Assembly (NCBI GenBank): GCA_019188255.1
Contig: JAETXT010000012.1
Coordinates: 1,116,001-1,180,000 of the forward strand
Reading direction: 5' to 3'
Source: Verticillium longisporum
Lineage: Eukaryota > Ascomycota > Sordariomycetes > Glomerellales > Plectosphaerellaceae
Length of the DNA: 64,000 nucleotides
Shown here: in pieces, positions 33,677 through 43,621 of the stretch
How positions within the stretch are numbered: position 1 is the stretch's first letter
How the letters are laid out: the number at the start of each line of letters is the position of its first letter
Position numbers and translations under genes: made by a program
Notes under the pieces: generated by a model
Seen by the model: only the letters and a program-made list of their open reading frames with translations
Databases searched by the model: none
Told to the model about the DNA's origin: nothing

Positions 33677-33982
33677 GCACTGACAAGATAGTGAGCGATG
33701 GGCTTACAAAGATTCTCCCGACTCAGAAGCATCAGAACTTCGTGAAGCTTCTGCAGATGGAGTGCGTACCAGCGGTCCACCAGTGAACAGCTTGCTCAAT
33801 TTCGCCCACCTCTCCTAACACTTACACACATCCTTATTTGCTTCACAAGCACGATTTCCTTCATCTGCCCTGAGAACGCCAACTGTTCCAAAGGCACCAA
33901 ATTCTCTACCAAAAGCCGCCAACAGGCATCTGCCTGATCTTTCGTGGTTCAGATGGTCAGAGAGAGGCTCGCCTACCCATCT

Positions 33983-33991
33983 GAGGGGGTG
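33983..33991 (+). promoter_or_regulatory. Polypurine tract of the copia element
   Basis: GAGGGGGTG immediately precedes the 3' LTR, the expected place for the plus-strand primer in reverse transcription. Confidence 0.6.
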
Positions 33992-34204
33992 TGTTGCCGA
34001 TCAGGCAAGGTTCTGTTCTGTGACCCAGGAGTACTTTCATCCCAAATGTGGAGTCCTCATTTGATGCATTTGTTCTGTCGTTATCGCCCCGGTAAGACTC
34101 CTTACCGATGCTGGATCTGACCAATTACCTTCGTTTGGACTTCTGGAAGTCTCCTTTTGTACCTTAACAACAATCAATCCACTTTGTTCAATTCCGTGGT
34201 GACA
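33992..34204 (+). repeat. 3' LTR of the copia element
   Basis: 213 bp, identical to the 5' LTR; followed by CGGG, the right copy of the target duplication. Confidence 0.95.
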
Positions 34205-34371
34205 CGGGGAACAAACACACCGAACTTGGCAGGTAGAAACAAAGGACCATCCCATTCCATTAATAAGCGAACACTACTTAAGAACTTGACGTCTGACATG
34301 GTGGTCAGTTTGAAGTAGCTGTCCACCAATTCATCGGAGTTGGAGAATATCGTTCACTCGTCGAAATCATC

Positions 34372-35365
34372 ATGTCCGTGTACGTCATCACCGGAGCATC
34401 CAAGGGAATTGGGGTGAGTCTGCCTCTTGCCAGGCTACGTGCCACATACCTAATCCAGGTCAGTTCGAGTTTCTCAGGCAATTCTCGGAAGATTCAAAGA
34501 ACCTTGTCGTTGGTCTGGTCCGCGATAAGGCTGGAACGGAAAAGAAGGTTGCGACGGAGCTCGGTAGCCGTCCCAATGTCCACATCCTCCACGCAGACCT
34601 CACCAGGTATGCCAGCCTAAAGCAGGCGGCTGCCGACACGGCTCAGATCGTCGGCGAGCGTGGCATCGACTACCTGATTGCCAACGGAGGCGTGGTGCCC
34701 CTATTCGACGTCTACGGACCCATCGGTGATTTGTAAGTGCACCGCCTCCCTCGCGCGGCTATCCGAGCTGGCATGTGCTAAACGCTATGTGTTCAACAGG
34801 AGCGACAGGCCCGAGGAGCTGGAGGCCGTTGGATTAGAGCTGTGGCAGACCAATGTCGTTGGCAATATCCACCTCATCCACCTCTTCTTGCCCTTTGTTT
34901 TGAAGGGCAAAGTCAAGAAGGTCATCTTCATTTCCTCTGGGCACGCCGACCTCGACTTTACCAACGCTTTGGACGTTGATACGAGTCCGCTATATACTGC
35001 CTCCAAGTCAGCTATGAATGCTATCATGTCCAAGTTCAGCACGCAGTACAAGAAAGACGGTGTCCTTTTCTTGAGTATCAGCCCGGGCTTGGTAGAGGTG
35101 GGCCGCTATTCAGATGGTGAGAATTCCCTCGTCTTTATGATGGAAAGATTTCGTCGTGTTAATGTATACCCCAGCTACTCCAGAGCAGCTCAAGGGCTTC
35201 GCATCATTTACGGATAAGCTTCCAGCCTATGCACCCGACTTCAAGGGTCCACTCACTCCAGAGGAATCCGTCCGACTTGTCACGGAGACCTTCGAGAAGG
35301 CCAGCATCGAAGGTGGGTATGGTGGTGCGTTTGTATCACAGTATGGAAACAAGCAGTGGATATAG
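34372..35365 (+). CDS. Classical short-chain dehydrogenase/reductase
   Basis: NAD(P)-dependent oxidoreductase of 272 aa after splicing four exons: 34372-34413, 34464-34732, 34800-35116 and 35175-35365. Introns start GTGAGT, GTAAGT and GTGAGA. The first ends at GTCAG 34463; an upstream CAG at 34458 is rejected because it breaks the frame. Splicing restores VITGASKGIG and FEFLRQF at the cofactor site, NGGVVPLFDVYGPIGDL, the catalytic YTASKSA, SPGLVEVG, and the family ending GGAFVSQYGNKQW. The layout resembles fungal ketoreductases related to norsolorinic-acid reductase, but the substrate is not known. It starts 168 bp downstream of the copia insertion, so the element may have separated its promoter or brought new regulatory sequence. 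Confidence 0.88.
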
Positions 35366-38297
35366 GCCCAGGGTCTTCGTTGCAGGGCCCGAAGGCCCTG
35401 TAGTACTGCGGCGGCCAGTCATCTACTTCAGTGTATTTCCCCTCCTCCCGGATAGGTGCATGACAGGTAACCCGTCATTCATGATCCCCGTATGATGACC
35501 CCCGAGTTTACGGTTGGGTGGAGACTCAACGGTGAATTTGTGCAAGTGTGGCTGATTTGTGCACGCTAAGCCACGATCCAAGCTCAAGGGTGCGCAGGGT
35601 CAGCTTTCAGTCTCAGGCGGCGGGGCTCCGGGACCGATCCAGTTGTGATTGGGCTCGGTAAAACCCATCTCTGGGGTTCTCCTGCCTCCTGCCTCCTACC
35701 TCTTGCTACTGTGGTCATCATGTGGAAGAGCAGCCAATGGGGGTACAGAAGGGACCTAGCTCAGGGGTTCTTTACTTTTGGCCCCTTTTTCTACCACCGT
35801 GTTCTCCTTTCATGTATTCACACAGTCTCCCGGCTTTTGTTCTTCTTCCTTGCTTCTTCGGCACTTGCCTCGACCGAAAGCCTGACGTTGCAGCTTGGGG
35901 TGATTGCTGCTATTCAAGCAAGCCCCCCATCAAAACGGCGCCGAGGGAGAAGAACTCATGATGCATACATGCCAAAGAAGGAGGGGGGCCACCGTCGACA
36001 AGCGGCAGATCCTCCCGCTGCGTACCCTGTGCCCTGCGCTGGGCCGAGTGTGTGGTGAGGTGTGGTGTGGTGGGTGATCTGACCTGCCAGCCTAAAACCG
36101 ACAGGCTTTCCTTGGCCCCCCCCCCCTCTCTGATCCGATCGCGTGTGGCATCGATCCAGTCCCAGCGCACCAGAGTGGGTGCCTGGTTGCCAGACGGGTC
36201 GAGGGGGTTTCAAGCGCGGCTGTCAATTTACCTGCTGCACCACAGCCCACGAATAGGCGCTAGCGGTGTGACTTGCACGATATGCTTGGCTGGACGAGCA
36301 CGAATAGGGGCACTCTTGACTCGCCTGTGGTCCCGTAGGGGAAAGGGTAGCGACGACAGACGGTCGGAGCGAAGGTCGTGCTTAAGGGTTGTAAATTGAG
36401 TGAGAGGAAACGGGATGAACAGTCTGGCGATTGAGGCTGGCGAGTGGTCGAGTGAGCAATTGCTCACTCCAGTTGATCAGGAAAGAGACTTTGTCGTCTC
36501 GCCTTGGCGAATGGACAAGACTCGATGTCGGAAACTCACGACTTCTTGGCTTTGGGTAGCTCTCCAGGCAAAGAGTCACGGAAACCTTGAACTGGTGAAT
36601 TGCTCAAAGCAAACCCCAGTTGAGATGGACTACCAACTCATGGTTCGGTCATACATGGTATGTTCGCTCTCGTGCTGTTGTGGTTGGTCAAAGGGGCACC
36701 AAGCCGAAGGAATATGATTCCAAAGATAGTCATATGCCGGAGCCCACGACCCAGCTTCAAGTCGGTACATGTCGTTTCATATCAGGTTGACGTGCCTGAG
36801 ATGGGAACCAGGGCCAAGGTAGCGCGTAGGGTGCTGTGTCGTGCTGCTGTGGGCAGAAGCCAGGGCACCTTCCCCTGTCCTACCGCCCTGGGTAGGTACC
36901 TTACCTTGCTTGTGTTGTTCGCACCGTGAGGAGGGCACTGTAGCATCCCACAATTAGTGGATCAAGCAACACCGCACAGCAGACGACAGCCCGTCGTCGT
37001 CCACCTGTGTACAGTACCGTTCCGCCGGTCGCTCTAAAAGCAAGGCATCGCACAGTGCTCACAACAGGGGGGGTTCCTCCCCCTCATCCCATCCACACGG
37101 TTCCAAGCCCAAGTTACATCCTGCCACAGGTGGCCAACCCCAAGCCAAGTCCATGTCCAAGTCACAAACCTCTTCTCGACTTCCTCTTCCCACCCTCATC
37201 CTATTCTCCAGGCGCATCACCTCCTACTAATGCCGTCTGTATATTGACACGTTTGCCCTTTTTTTGTCCTTCCCTTCCCCTCTTCTCTCCTTGTCCCCTC
37301 ACACACGACTCTGGGAGGAAGGACGAATTGACTTTGAGTCTGACGAGACGTACTTCCACTTGGTCTCGGTCCCGCTACGTTGCCCCATCGGATCGGTTTC
37401 CCCCAGTCGCCTGCTTCTAGGTGTCTCCAGTCCCAGAACCAAAAAAACAGGGCAGCACCCAAGTCATCCGGGATCATCTCGCTGAGCCCTGCCTCGACGA
37501 CCTCGTCCTTGGACTCGACCCTGTCTTTTGCCCTTTCAACGCAAACTCGTCCATCATCCACCGAATGACCACCTGTCCAGCCAGACAGCCAGCCTGCCTG
37601 CAGATACGCACACCACACACAGACGGACAAAGTCACGCCGCACATTCACCGTTGAACGGCTCCCGCCCCGACATTCCTTGACTGTCAAAAGAAGCAGAAC
37701 GACACCGTTGTCTTCTCGTCTACCCGATTCATTGCATCGCCTGCATTCGAAGACCTTCCGACGCGGGTTTCCCTTGTAATACCTCTCGCAACACGACGGC
37801 TTTTCTGACATCAAAGCCTTTCGCCTTCGACTTTCGCTCCTTCGCAAACGAAACGAGATCCCCCGTTGACGAGCCCGCTTTCCCCGGCCTCGAACCTCTT
37901 TGGCACCTCGTCCTGCCTGGGTAATCCGACGCAAGACACAATACCGGTCCCTGTCGGTATTGCTTCCCTCTGCGTCCACGATTTCTTCTGCGCCAACTCG
38001 GTCTTCCGTTCAAACCCTTTTTTCTCTCCTTCTCAAACACCGATCACCATCGCCACAGCGCGCTTCCTGTCACCAGAAAGAGAAGAGAAACCAAATATTA
38101 TCTGATGATCGTCGCCGGTAACAGTAATTGATAATGTCAACTTCGAGATCCGATCAATTGCCCATCGGGTATCCGCCTCAGTCGGCATCTCAGACCCGTT
38201 CGACCTCCCCGTCCTCCACATCGCCCGCGGACTCCGCACTCGCGTCCGGTGTCCGCTCTTCCTTTCGCCTCCCCCTGGCCTGAACCCTCCTGGCAAG
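35366..38297. other. Long intergenic region; pyrimidine-rich leader of the Pumilio gene at its end
   Basis: 2.9 kb without a supported gene. The last 1.2 kb is rich in C and T tracts (for example 37260-37310) and contains several short upstream ATGs, which fits a long promoter and 5' UTR for the RNA-binding protein gene at 38298. Confidence 0.5.
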
Positions 38298-41200
38298 ATG
38301 GCATCCAACTCGCGATCAGGGACTGGCTCTCCGTCGCACGAAATGCCAGGTTCAAGCAGGTTATACTCCAAGAGGTTTGTTGGCCCTCCTTCCTGCCTTG
38401 CCGTCAAGGATGCAAAAGATCTGCCCTCGCATCGTGCTAACCTCGAGAACCACAGAGCCAGAGAGATCCAGGCACAAGAAGGCATTCCTGGTCTTCCCCT
38501 CAACCCTTGGGGCGGACCTCCTACAAGTGGCAACTCGACGCCCCTCCGCGAGAACATCCCCGAATCGCCCACCGATGGCTTCCCCGACTTTGCTCCTCCT
38601 ATGCCTGCTTCCGAGTTGCCCCAAGCTCGCCGTGCCCGAGCTGGCACTCTGCCCTCCCGCTTCTCACCCGGCGGACCAAACCTTCCGCCTGGCCTGTCGA
38701 GGTCTAACCGAGTCACACCTTCCCACACCCCGCTCAAGTCGCCCTCGCCGGCCCTCGACGGCAACGAACAATCCTCCAGCAGCTCGGCGCTGCTGTCCCG
38801 CCTTCGTGCCGGATCCATGCCCCAGCGGAGCCCGTTCGCTCACGTACCCGGCACCAGCTCCCCTTTTGGCCCCTCCATCTTCAGTAGCTGGAATCCAGCC
38901 GGCGTCGGTCGTGAGCGTGGTTCGACTCTGGCTAGCATCGCGAGCATTGGTTCCAACGGACCGAGTTCCCCGGCCCAGTCTCACTTTTCGAAGGAAGGTG
39001 CGGGTGAGAATGATGTCCATATGCGGACTCTGGACTACCTAGGACTCGCCGAGACGCCGCAGCCGCCCCGTGCCCAGCTTGCCACCCCGTATCTGCCCGC
39101 CAACTACAACGACTTGTCGAAAGCTAGTCGCTTCCGATCCTATTCGGTGAACAACAAGGACAAGTACGCAGACGAGGAAGATGACTACGACGAGATGGAC
39201 GGCATGTACCTTGAGAGCCAGTACGCAGCCCAGCTGCAGGATCAGCTCGCCGCCACCAATGCTGCTATTCACAGCCATAACATGGCGGTGCAGGCTTTTG
39301 TCAACCAAGCTAGCCGTCCTCGCGCGCGAACCGCTGGTGTCCTGGACACTCCCGGTTCGCGACTGATGCGTACATACCTTCCAAACAACGGCGGCGGACC
39401 CCCCTCGCTCTCTTCCGCCGAACTTCGCCTCCCCGACGACAAGGACTACGATGAACTGCCGCAGGCCGTCGCTGCTATGAACCTGGGACGGTCCAACAGC
39501 CGAAACGCCGGTCTGCTGAACGCTGAGGATCAAGGACTTGAGGGACCTACCAGTGCTTTGTGGCTGGGAAGCATTCCCACCTCCACCACCACCTCTACCC
39601 TGACCGAGATGTTCAAGTCCTATGGCCCGATCTTGTCTGCGCGAGTTCTCACCCATAAGAACTGTGGATTCGTCAATTTTGAGCGCGTCGAGAGTGCCAT
39701 CACTGCCAAAGCGAGCATGAACGGCAAAGAGATCTTCCCCGGCGCTGGCCCTATCCGTATCAACTTTGCCAAGCCCCCCTCTGCCTCAAACACCCCCGGT
39801 CACGACGGTGTGTTCCCTTCACCCAGCCCCGATCCCTTCGCCAAAGGACAAGAGAATGGTCAGGGTGGCGCTGGATCTGCCTCGAACCCGGCAGACGGTT
39901 CCACTGTGTCGGCTCGCTCCGTCAACACTCCTCCCAACGCCCCGTCCCTGCAGGAGTCAACCGCCGACATCCTCCAGATCGTCAAGCAGTTCCAGGCCTC
40001 GGAGGAGGATCTGTACAGGATATCCGGCAACCTGCAATCCGCCGTTCAGTTCGACGCTTTCGTCGAAGAGATCCCTCCCATCCGTGAGCCCGCGCACTCG
40101 CGTGTCCACGATGCCCCCAAGCTGCGCGACATTCGCAAGAGGATCGACAACCAGAGCCTGTCAAAGTCAGAGATTGAGAATATCGCCGTCGACATGCTCT
40201 CGGAGATCGCCGAGCTCTCCTCCGATTACCTCGGCAACACGGTCGTGCAGAAGCTCTTTGAGCACTGCTCGGATGAGCTGCGTGACGCCATGCTGGCCGA
40301 GATTGCGCCTCACATGGCCGAGATTGGTGTGCACAAGAACGGCACCTGGGCGGCGCAGAAGATCATTGATGTTTGCAAGACGCCGCAGCAGATGATGCTG
40401 ATCGTGGAGCACTTGCGCCCCTACACCATTGGTCTTTTCCTGGACCAGTACGGCAACTACGTCTTGCAAGGCTGCCTCAAGTTTGGTGCGCCGTACAATG
40501 ACTTCATTTTCGAGACCATGGTCGGTAGGTTGTGGGATGTCGCTCAAGGTCGCTACGGCGCTCGCGCCATGAGGGCCTGCCTTGAGAGCCACCACTCCAC
40601 CAAGGACCAGCAGCGAATGCTTGCTGCCGTCATCGCTCTGCACAGCGTGCAGCTGGCGACCAATGCGAACGGTGCACTGCTTCTCACCTGGTTCCTCGAT
40701 ACTTGTACCTTCCCTCAGCGCCGCACGGTCCTCTCGCCGCAACTCGTTCCCTATCTGGTGCACCTCTGCACTCACAAGGTTGCGTACCTCACTGTTCTTA
40801 AGGTCATCAACCAGAAGGCAGAGCCCGAGGCCCGCGACACAATCCTTAAGGCCCTGTTCTTCACGCCCAAGGATCACGTGCTGGAGGCCATTCTCAGCGA
40901 CCATGCTTGCGGAGCCACACTCATCTTCAAGGTGCTCACGACGCCCTTCTTCGACGAGACGATTCGCAGCCAGGTTGTCGAGAACGTGAAGAATGTCTTG
41001 ATCCGCATCAAGGCACAGCCGGGTCAGGGCTACAAGCGCCTTATGGATGAGGTCGGCCTTTCGACGCGCAACGCGACCGGCGGTGCCTCCCGTGATCCCG
41101 GCAACGAACAGCGCCAGCGCCCCTCGTCTCGCCAAGCAAACATCAACGGCCACCAGCAGGCTGCTCCCGGCAACAAGCAGTTCTACAACCAGATGAACCC

Positions 41201-41714
41201 CGCATCTACCCCCAACTACGATGCAGGCGGCTTCATTGGCCAGCGGAACGACGTAGCCGACGCCAACATGACTCCCTTCCCTTCCTACGGAGGTCAGAAC
41301 CCCGCCATGTTCAACCCGGCCAACCAGATGCCTCCCACACCGGCCAACCTGCAGCAGATGCAGTATCAGCAGAACATGCTTCAACGTGGCACCCCTCCCA
41401 ACTTCTTTCCTCCCATGCAGGCCGGCTTCAGCCCTAGCCCGTCAATGGACCACTACAGGAACCAAAACATGCCCAATGGCAGCCCGATCCAGCCGGCTGC
41501 GACTCAGATCCCCCCCGGCATGGGCCCTGCGCCAGGTTACGGAGCCCCTGGCTATGGCATGAACATGGGCATGCCAGGCGGATACGGCTACAATGGAAAC
41601 ATGGGCGGTATGCAGAGCCTTAACGGCATGCAGAACATGGGCTACATGCAGCAGGAACAGGTCAATGGCAGACGTGGTCGAGTAGGTCGTTCCCACCCCG
41701 GTTATCCTCGCTAG
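38298..41714 (+). CDS. Jsn1/Puf1-like RNA-binding protein (RRM + Pumilio repeats)
   Basis: Post-transcriptional regulator that binds 3' UTRs. The Jsn1/Puf1-Puf2 group carries an RRM before the PUF array and acts on membrane or mitochondrial protein mRNAs in yeast. Exons are 38298-38374 and 38456-41714. The 81-bp intron (GTTTGT, CTAAC branch, CACAG) is in frame and stop-free, but removing it gives YSKR-AREIQAQEG, the expected N-terminus. The product is 1111 aa. A disordered Ser/Pro-rich N-terminus precedes the RRM (ALWLGSI and NCGFVNFE as RNP2 and RNP1). PUF-like repeats follow: GNTVVQKLFEHC, NGTWAAQKIIDVC, YGNYVLQGCL, YGARAMRACL and CGATLIFKVL. The C-terminus is a Gln/Met/Gly-Tyr-rich low-complexity tail likely to phase-separate or aggregate. 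The intact frame is normal length for the family. Confidence 0.9.
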   Translation: MASNSRSGTGSPSHEMPGSSRLYSKRFVGPPSCLAVKDAKDLPSHRANLENHRAREIQAQEGIPGLPLNPWGGPPTSGNSTPLRENIPESPTDGFPDFAPPMPASELPQARRARAGTLPSRFSPGGPNLPPGLSRSNRVTPSHTPLKSPSPALDGNEQSSSSSALLSRLRAGSMPQRSPFAHVPGTSSPFGPSIFSSWNPAGVGRERGSTLASIASIGSNGPSSPAQSHFSKEGAGENDVHMRTLDYLGLAETPQPPRAQLATPYLPANYNDLSKASRFRSYSVNNKDKYADEEDDYDEMDGMYLESQYAAQLQDQLAATNAAIHSHNMAVQAFVNQASRPRARTAGVLDTPGSRLMRTYLPNNGGGPPSLSSAELRLPDDKDYDELPQAVAAMNLGRSNSRNAGLLNAEDQGLEGPTSALWLGSIPTSTTTSTLTEMFKSYGPILSARVLTHKNCGFVNFERVESAITAKASMNGKEIFPGAGPIRINFAKPPSASNTPGHDGVFPSPSPDPFAKGQENGQGGAGSASNPADGSTVSARSVNTPPNAPSLQESTADILQIVKQFQASEEDLYRISGNLQSAVQFDAFVEEIPPIREPAHSRVHDAPKLRDIRKRIDNQSLSKSEIENIAVDMLSEIAELSSDYLGNTVVQKLFEHCSDELRDAMLAEIAPHMAEIGVHKNGTWAAQKIIDVCKTPQQMMLIVEHLRPYTIGLFLDQYGNYVLQGCLKFGAPYNDFIFETMVGRLWDVAQGRYGARAMRACLESHHSTKDQQRMLAAVIALHSVQLATNANGALLLTWFLDTCTFPQRRTVLSPQLVPYLVHLCTHKVAYLTVLKVINQKAEPEARDTILKALFFTPKDHVLEAILSDHACGATLIFKVLTTPFFDETIRSQVVENVKNVLIRIKAQPGQGYKRLMDEVGLSTRNATGGASRDPGNEQRQRPSSRQANINGHQQAAPGNKQFYNQMNPASTPNYDAGGFIGQRNDVADANMTPFPSYGGQNPAMFNPANQMPPTPANLQQMQYQQNMLQRGTPPNFFPPMQAGFSPSPSMDHYRNQNMPNGSPIQPAATQIPPGMGPAPGYGAPGYGMNMGMPGGYGYNGNMGGMQSLNGMQNMGYMQQEQVNGRRGRVGRSHPGYPR
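38375..38455 (+). other. In-frame intron of the Pumilio gene
   Basis: GTTTGT donor, CTAAC branch about 17 bases before CACAG, 81 bp (27 codons, no stop). A naive translation would retain 27 unrelated residues. Confidence 0.8.
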
Positions 41715-42778
41715 AAGCGCAAGACAACCAAGAACTAACGTCCGTCTCTTTGAAGCGATGATTTGACAGCCCCGCGCTTCGTCTCGGACTCCCTACGCTA
41801 TTGCCAAATGACGACCACTGAATGAGGTCAAGGCGGCCCGTGTCCAGCATGCAACCACGAGGGAAAGAATTTTTGGGAAATGGAGAAGACTCGGCACATT
41901 GGCGTTGCAGGAATATTTTGAGGTACATGCGAGAGTTTCCGTGGTTTCTGCGAGTGATTTCTTTCCTTCTTCTCTATGCTTGTCACCATTCCACTTTGGC
42001 TTTGAAGCATCATCTTTGTCTTACAGACTGGCGACAGAGGGGACAAGGGGGCATCTAGCCCGTGCTTCCCCTCTGTCATGTTCCGATCCGCCTGTCCATC
42101 CCCGGGGGGGCGTTGGTGTATATAGAGAGCGCTGTCATGAAAAGCGGGGGACTGTTTCGCCCTGTCTCTGTGACGAGAAAGGGTGACAACGCCACCGAGG
42201 GATGGACTGTGGGCGGGCTGAAATCGGTGACGCGAGGGCTGCATGACTAGGGAGACATGCCAAACCAAACAACGCGCGTGATCGGCGTGGGGTAAGCACG
42301 AGAGAGACAGACAGAGAGAGAGAGAGAGAACCTTCTGTGAGGGAACATCACACACCATGTCGATAGCTACGCCTGTTCAATTTGGCTTTCTTGCAAGAAA
42401 ATAACTCATGCCTCCTTGATGTTTCCACTCTGTATGGTACGTGTTTCAATGTGACTACTGCTAACACAGTGAAGTATTGGACAAGGACGAATGGAATGGA
42501 ATCGAGTCGACGAATAGCTGAACGTCGTCGAGCGATCAGGTCTTCGCTCGGCGGGAAGAAGGGACGGTGCCCAACCAGCTTTCCTCTCACTCGGAGGCTA
42601 TCGACTGGCATGTTCCAGTCAACGGTTTACAGGAAATGAGGAATACAAGTCCCAGAAAGGAAAAGAGAAAAAACACTGATCATGTTCACATCATCAAGAC
42701 AAGGCCCCACGTAACCTCCACCGCGGAATGCCCATGTGTATGACCGACAGAGAGAGAGTGAGGACCCAGCACCGGCAC
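41715..42778. other. Region between convergent Pumilio and unknown-protein genes
   Basis: 1.06 kb holding both 3' UTRs. It includes a GA dinucleotide repeat at 42312-42329. No gene was recognised. Confidence 0.5.
42312..42329. repeat. (GA)n simple repeat
   Basis: About nine GA units in the 3' intergenic region. Confidence 0.85.
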
Positions 42779-43621
42779 TCAAGACGTCAGGGCCACAGGC
42801 TGCTCATTCACGTCCCCCAAAAGCCCAGCAACAGGAGCAGGAGCAAGCGGCAGGGCAGGCAGGGCAGGCAGCCCAGCCTCCTCAACGACGGCGGGCTCGT
42901 TTATAATCTTCTCGTAGCACCGGGCGCGCTCGTAGTTTGTGGGCCACCAGACGAAGCCGGCGGCCTCGTCGGCCTGGGGCTTGAGGCGCCGGATGAGGTC
43001 CTTCTGGCGCGCGCAGTGGGCCTCGCTGGGCTGGAGCTTGACGAGGAGGCTGGTGATCTTCTCCTGGCGCCTCGCCTCGTGCCTCATGGCCTCTTCAGAC
43101 TCCCGGTTGAGGGCTTCGAGCTTTTGGTAGGTCTTGTGGTTGCGCGCGCGGGTCTGCGCAATGTCGTCGAGAGAGTTCTCGATCTTGTCGGAGGGGTGGG
43201 GGTCGGAGTTCTGGCCGCCGTAGTCTGGTTGTCGCGGGGTCAGAAACACGTACGTCACTGGAGAGCAGAGAGGGGAGGTGGAGAGAGCGAAGAAAAAGAA
43301 ACGGAAGAACGGGGAGAGAAGGAGGAAATGGGAACCATGGCAAAGAGACATACGATGAACGTGATGGTGGTAGTGACGGTCGTTGGAGTCGTAGTTGCGG
43401 TCGTGCGAGTCGACGTAGCGGTCATTGGACTGGTACTGACGGCTGTTGGCGCTGTAGTGACGGCTGCTGTCGTGGGATTCGTGCCGTCGGCCGACATTGA
43501 TCTCCGTATTGCCTCTGCGGCGGCCGCCGCTGGTGCTCACTTCGAGCTCGCGACGGCGGTCCTCGTCCTCGCCCTCATCATTGCGGCGGTTGTTCTTACC
43601 GTGTTTCTTGAGCCCCGACAT
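42779..43621 (-). CDS. Uncharacterised charged protein, likely partly coiled coil
   Basis: I do not recognise this protein. Exons on the minus strand are 43621-43354 and 43224-42779. The 129-bp intron (GTATGT donor, CTGAC branch, CCAG acceptor) is in frame without stops, and left unspliced it would insert a spurious hydrophobic Phe/Leu-rich stretch. Spliced, it is 237 aa. Residues 1-90 are very polar with a repeated SxDRxYDSxDRxY pattern rich in His and Tyr. Residues 95-190 are a helical, Glu/Arg/Lys-rich segment (TYQKLEALNRESEEAMRHEARRQ) ending in the distinctive FVWWPTNYERARCYEKI. The tail is Ala/Pro/Leu-rich. The consistent intron and codon use support a real gene; the function is unknown. 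Confidence 0.6.
   Translation of the reverse strand: MSGLKKHGKNNRRNDEGEDEDRRRELEVSTSGGRRRGNTEINVGRRHESHDSSRHYSANSRQYQSNDRYVDSHDRNYDSNDRHYHHHVHRMSLCHGSHFLLLSPFFRFFFFALSTSPLCSPVTYVFLTPRQPDYGGQNSDPHPSDKIENSLDDIAQTRARNHKTYQKLEALNRESEEAMRHEARRQEKITSLLVKLQPSEAHCARQKDLIRRLKPQADEAAGFVWWPTNYERARCYEKIINEPAVVEEAGLPALPALPLAPAPVAGLLGDVNEQPVALTS
43225..43353 (-). other. In-frame intron of the uncharacterised gene
   Basis: 129 bp with GTATGT donor, CTGAC about 14-18 bases before the CCAG acceptor. Its translation is atypically hydrophobic and Phe-rich, unlike either exon. Confidence 0.75.

Larger units (their letters stand above)
28333..34204 (+). mobile_element. Ty1/copia LTR retrotransposon, near-intact, 5.87 kb
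   Basis: The element is bounded by two 213-bp LTRs that appear identical, with TG…CA ends, flanking target duplications, a tRNA primer site just inside the 5' LTR, a purine-rich tract before the 3' LTR, and one long Gag-Pol frame in copia order (protease, integrase, reverse transcriptase, RNase H). Identical LTRs mean a recent insertion, and the sequence keeps normal CpA and TpG, so RIP has not acted on it. It lies between the MDR gene and an SDR gene and does not obviously interrupt either. Confidence 0.95.
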
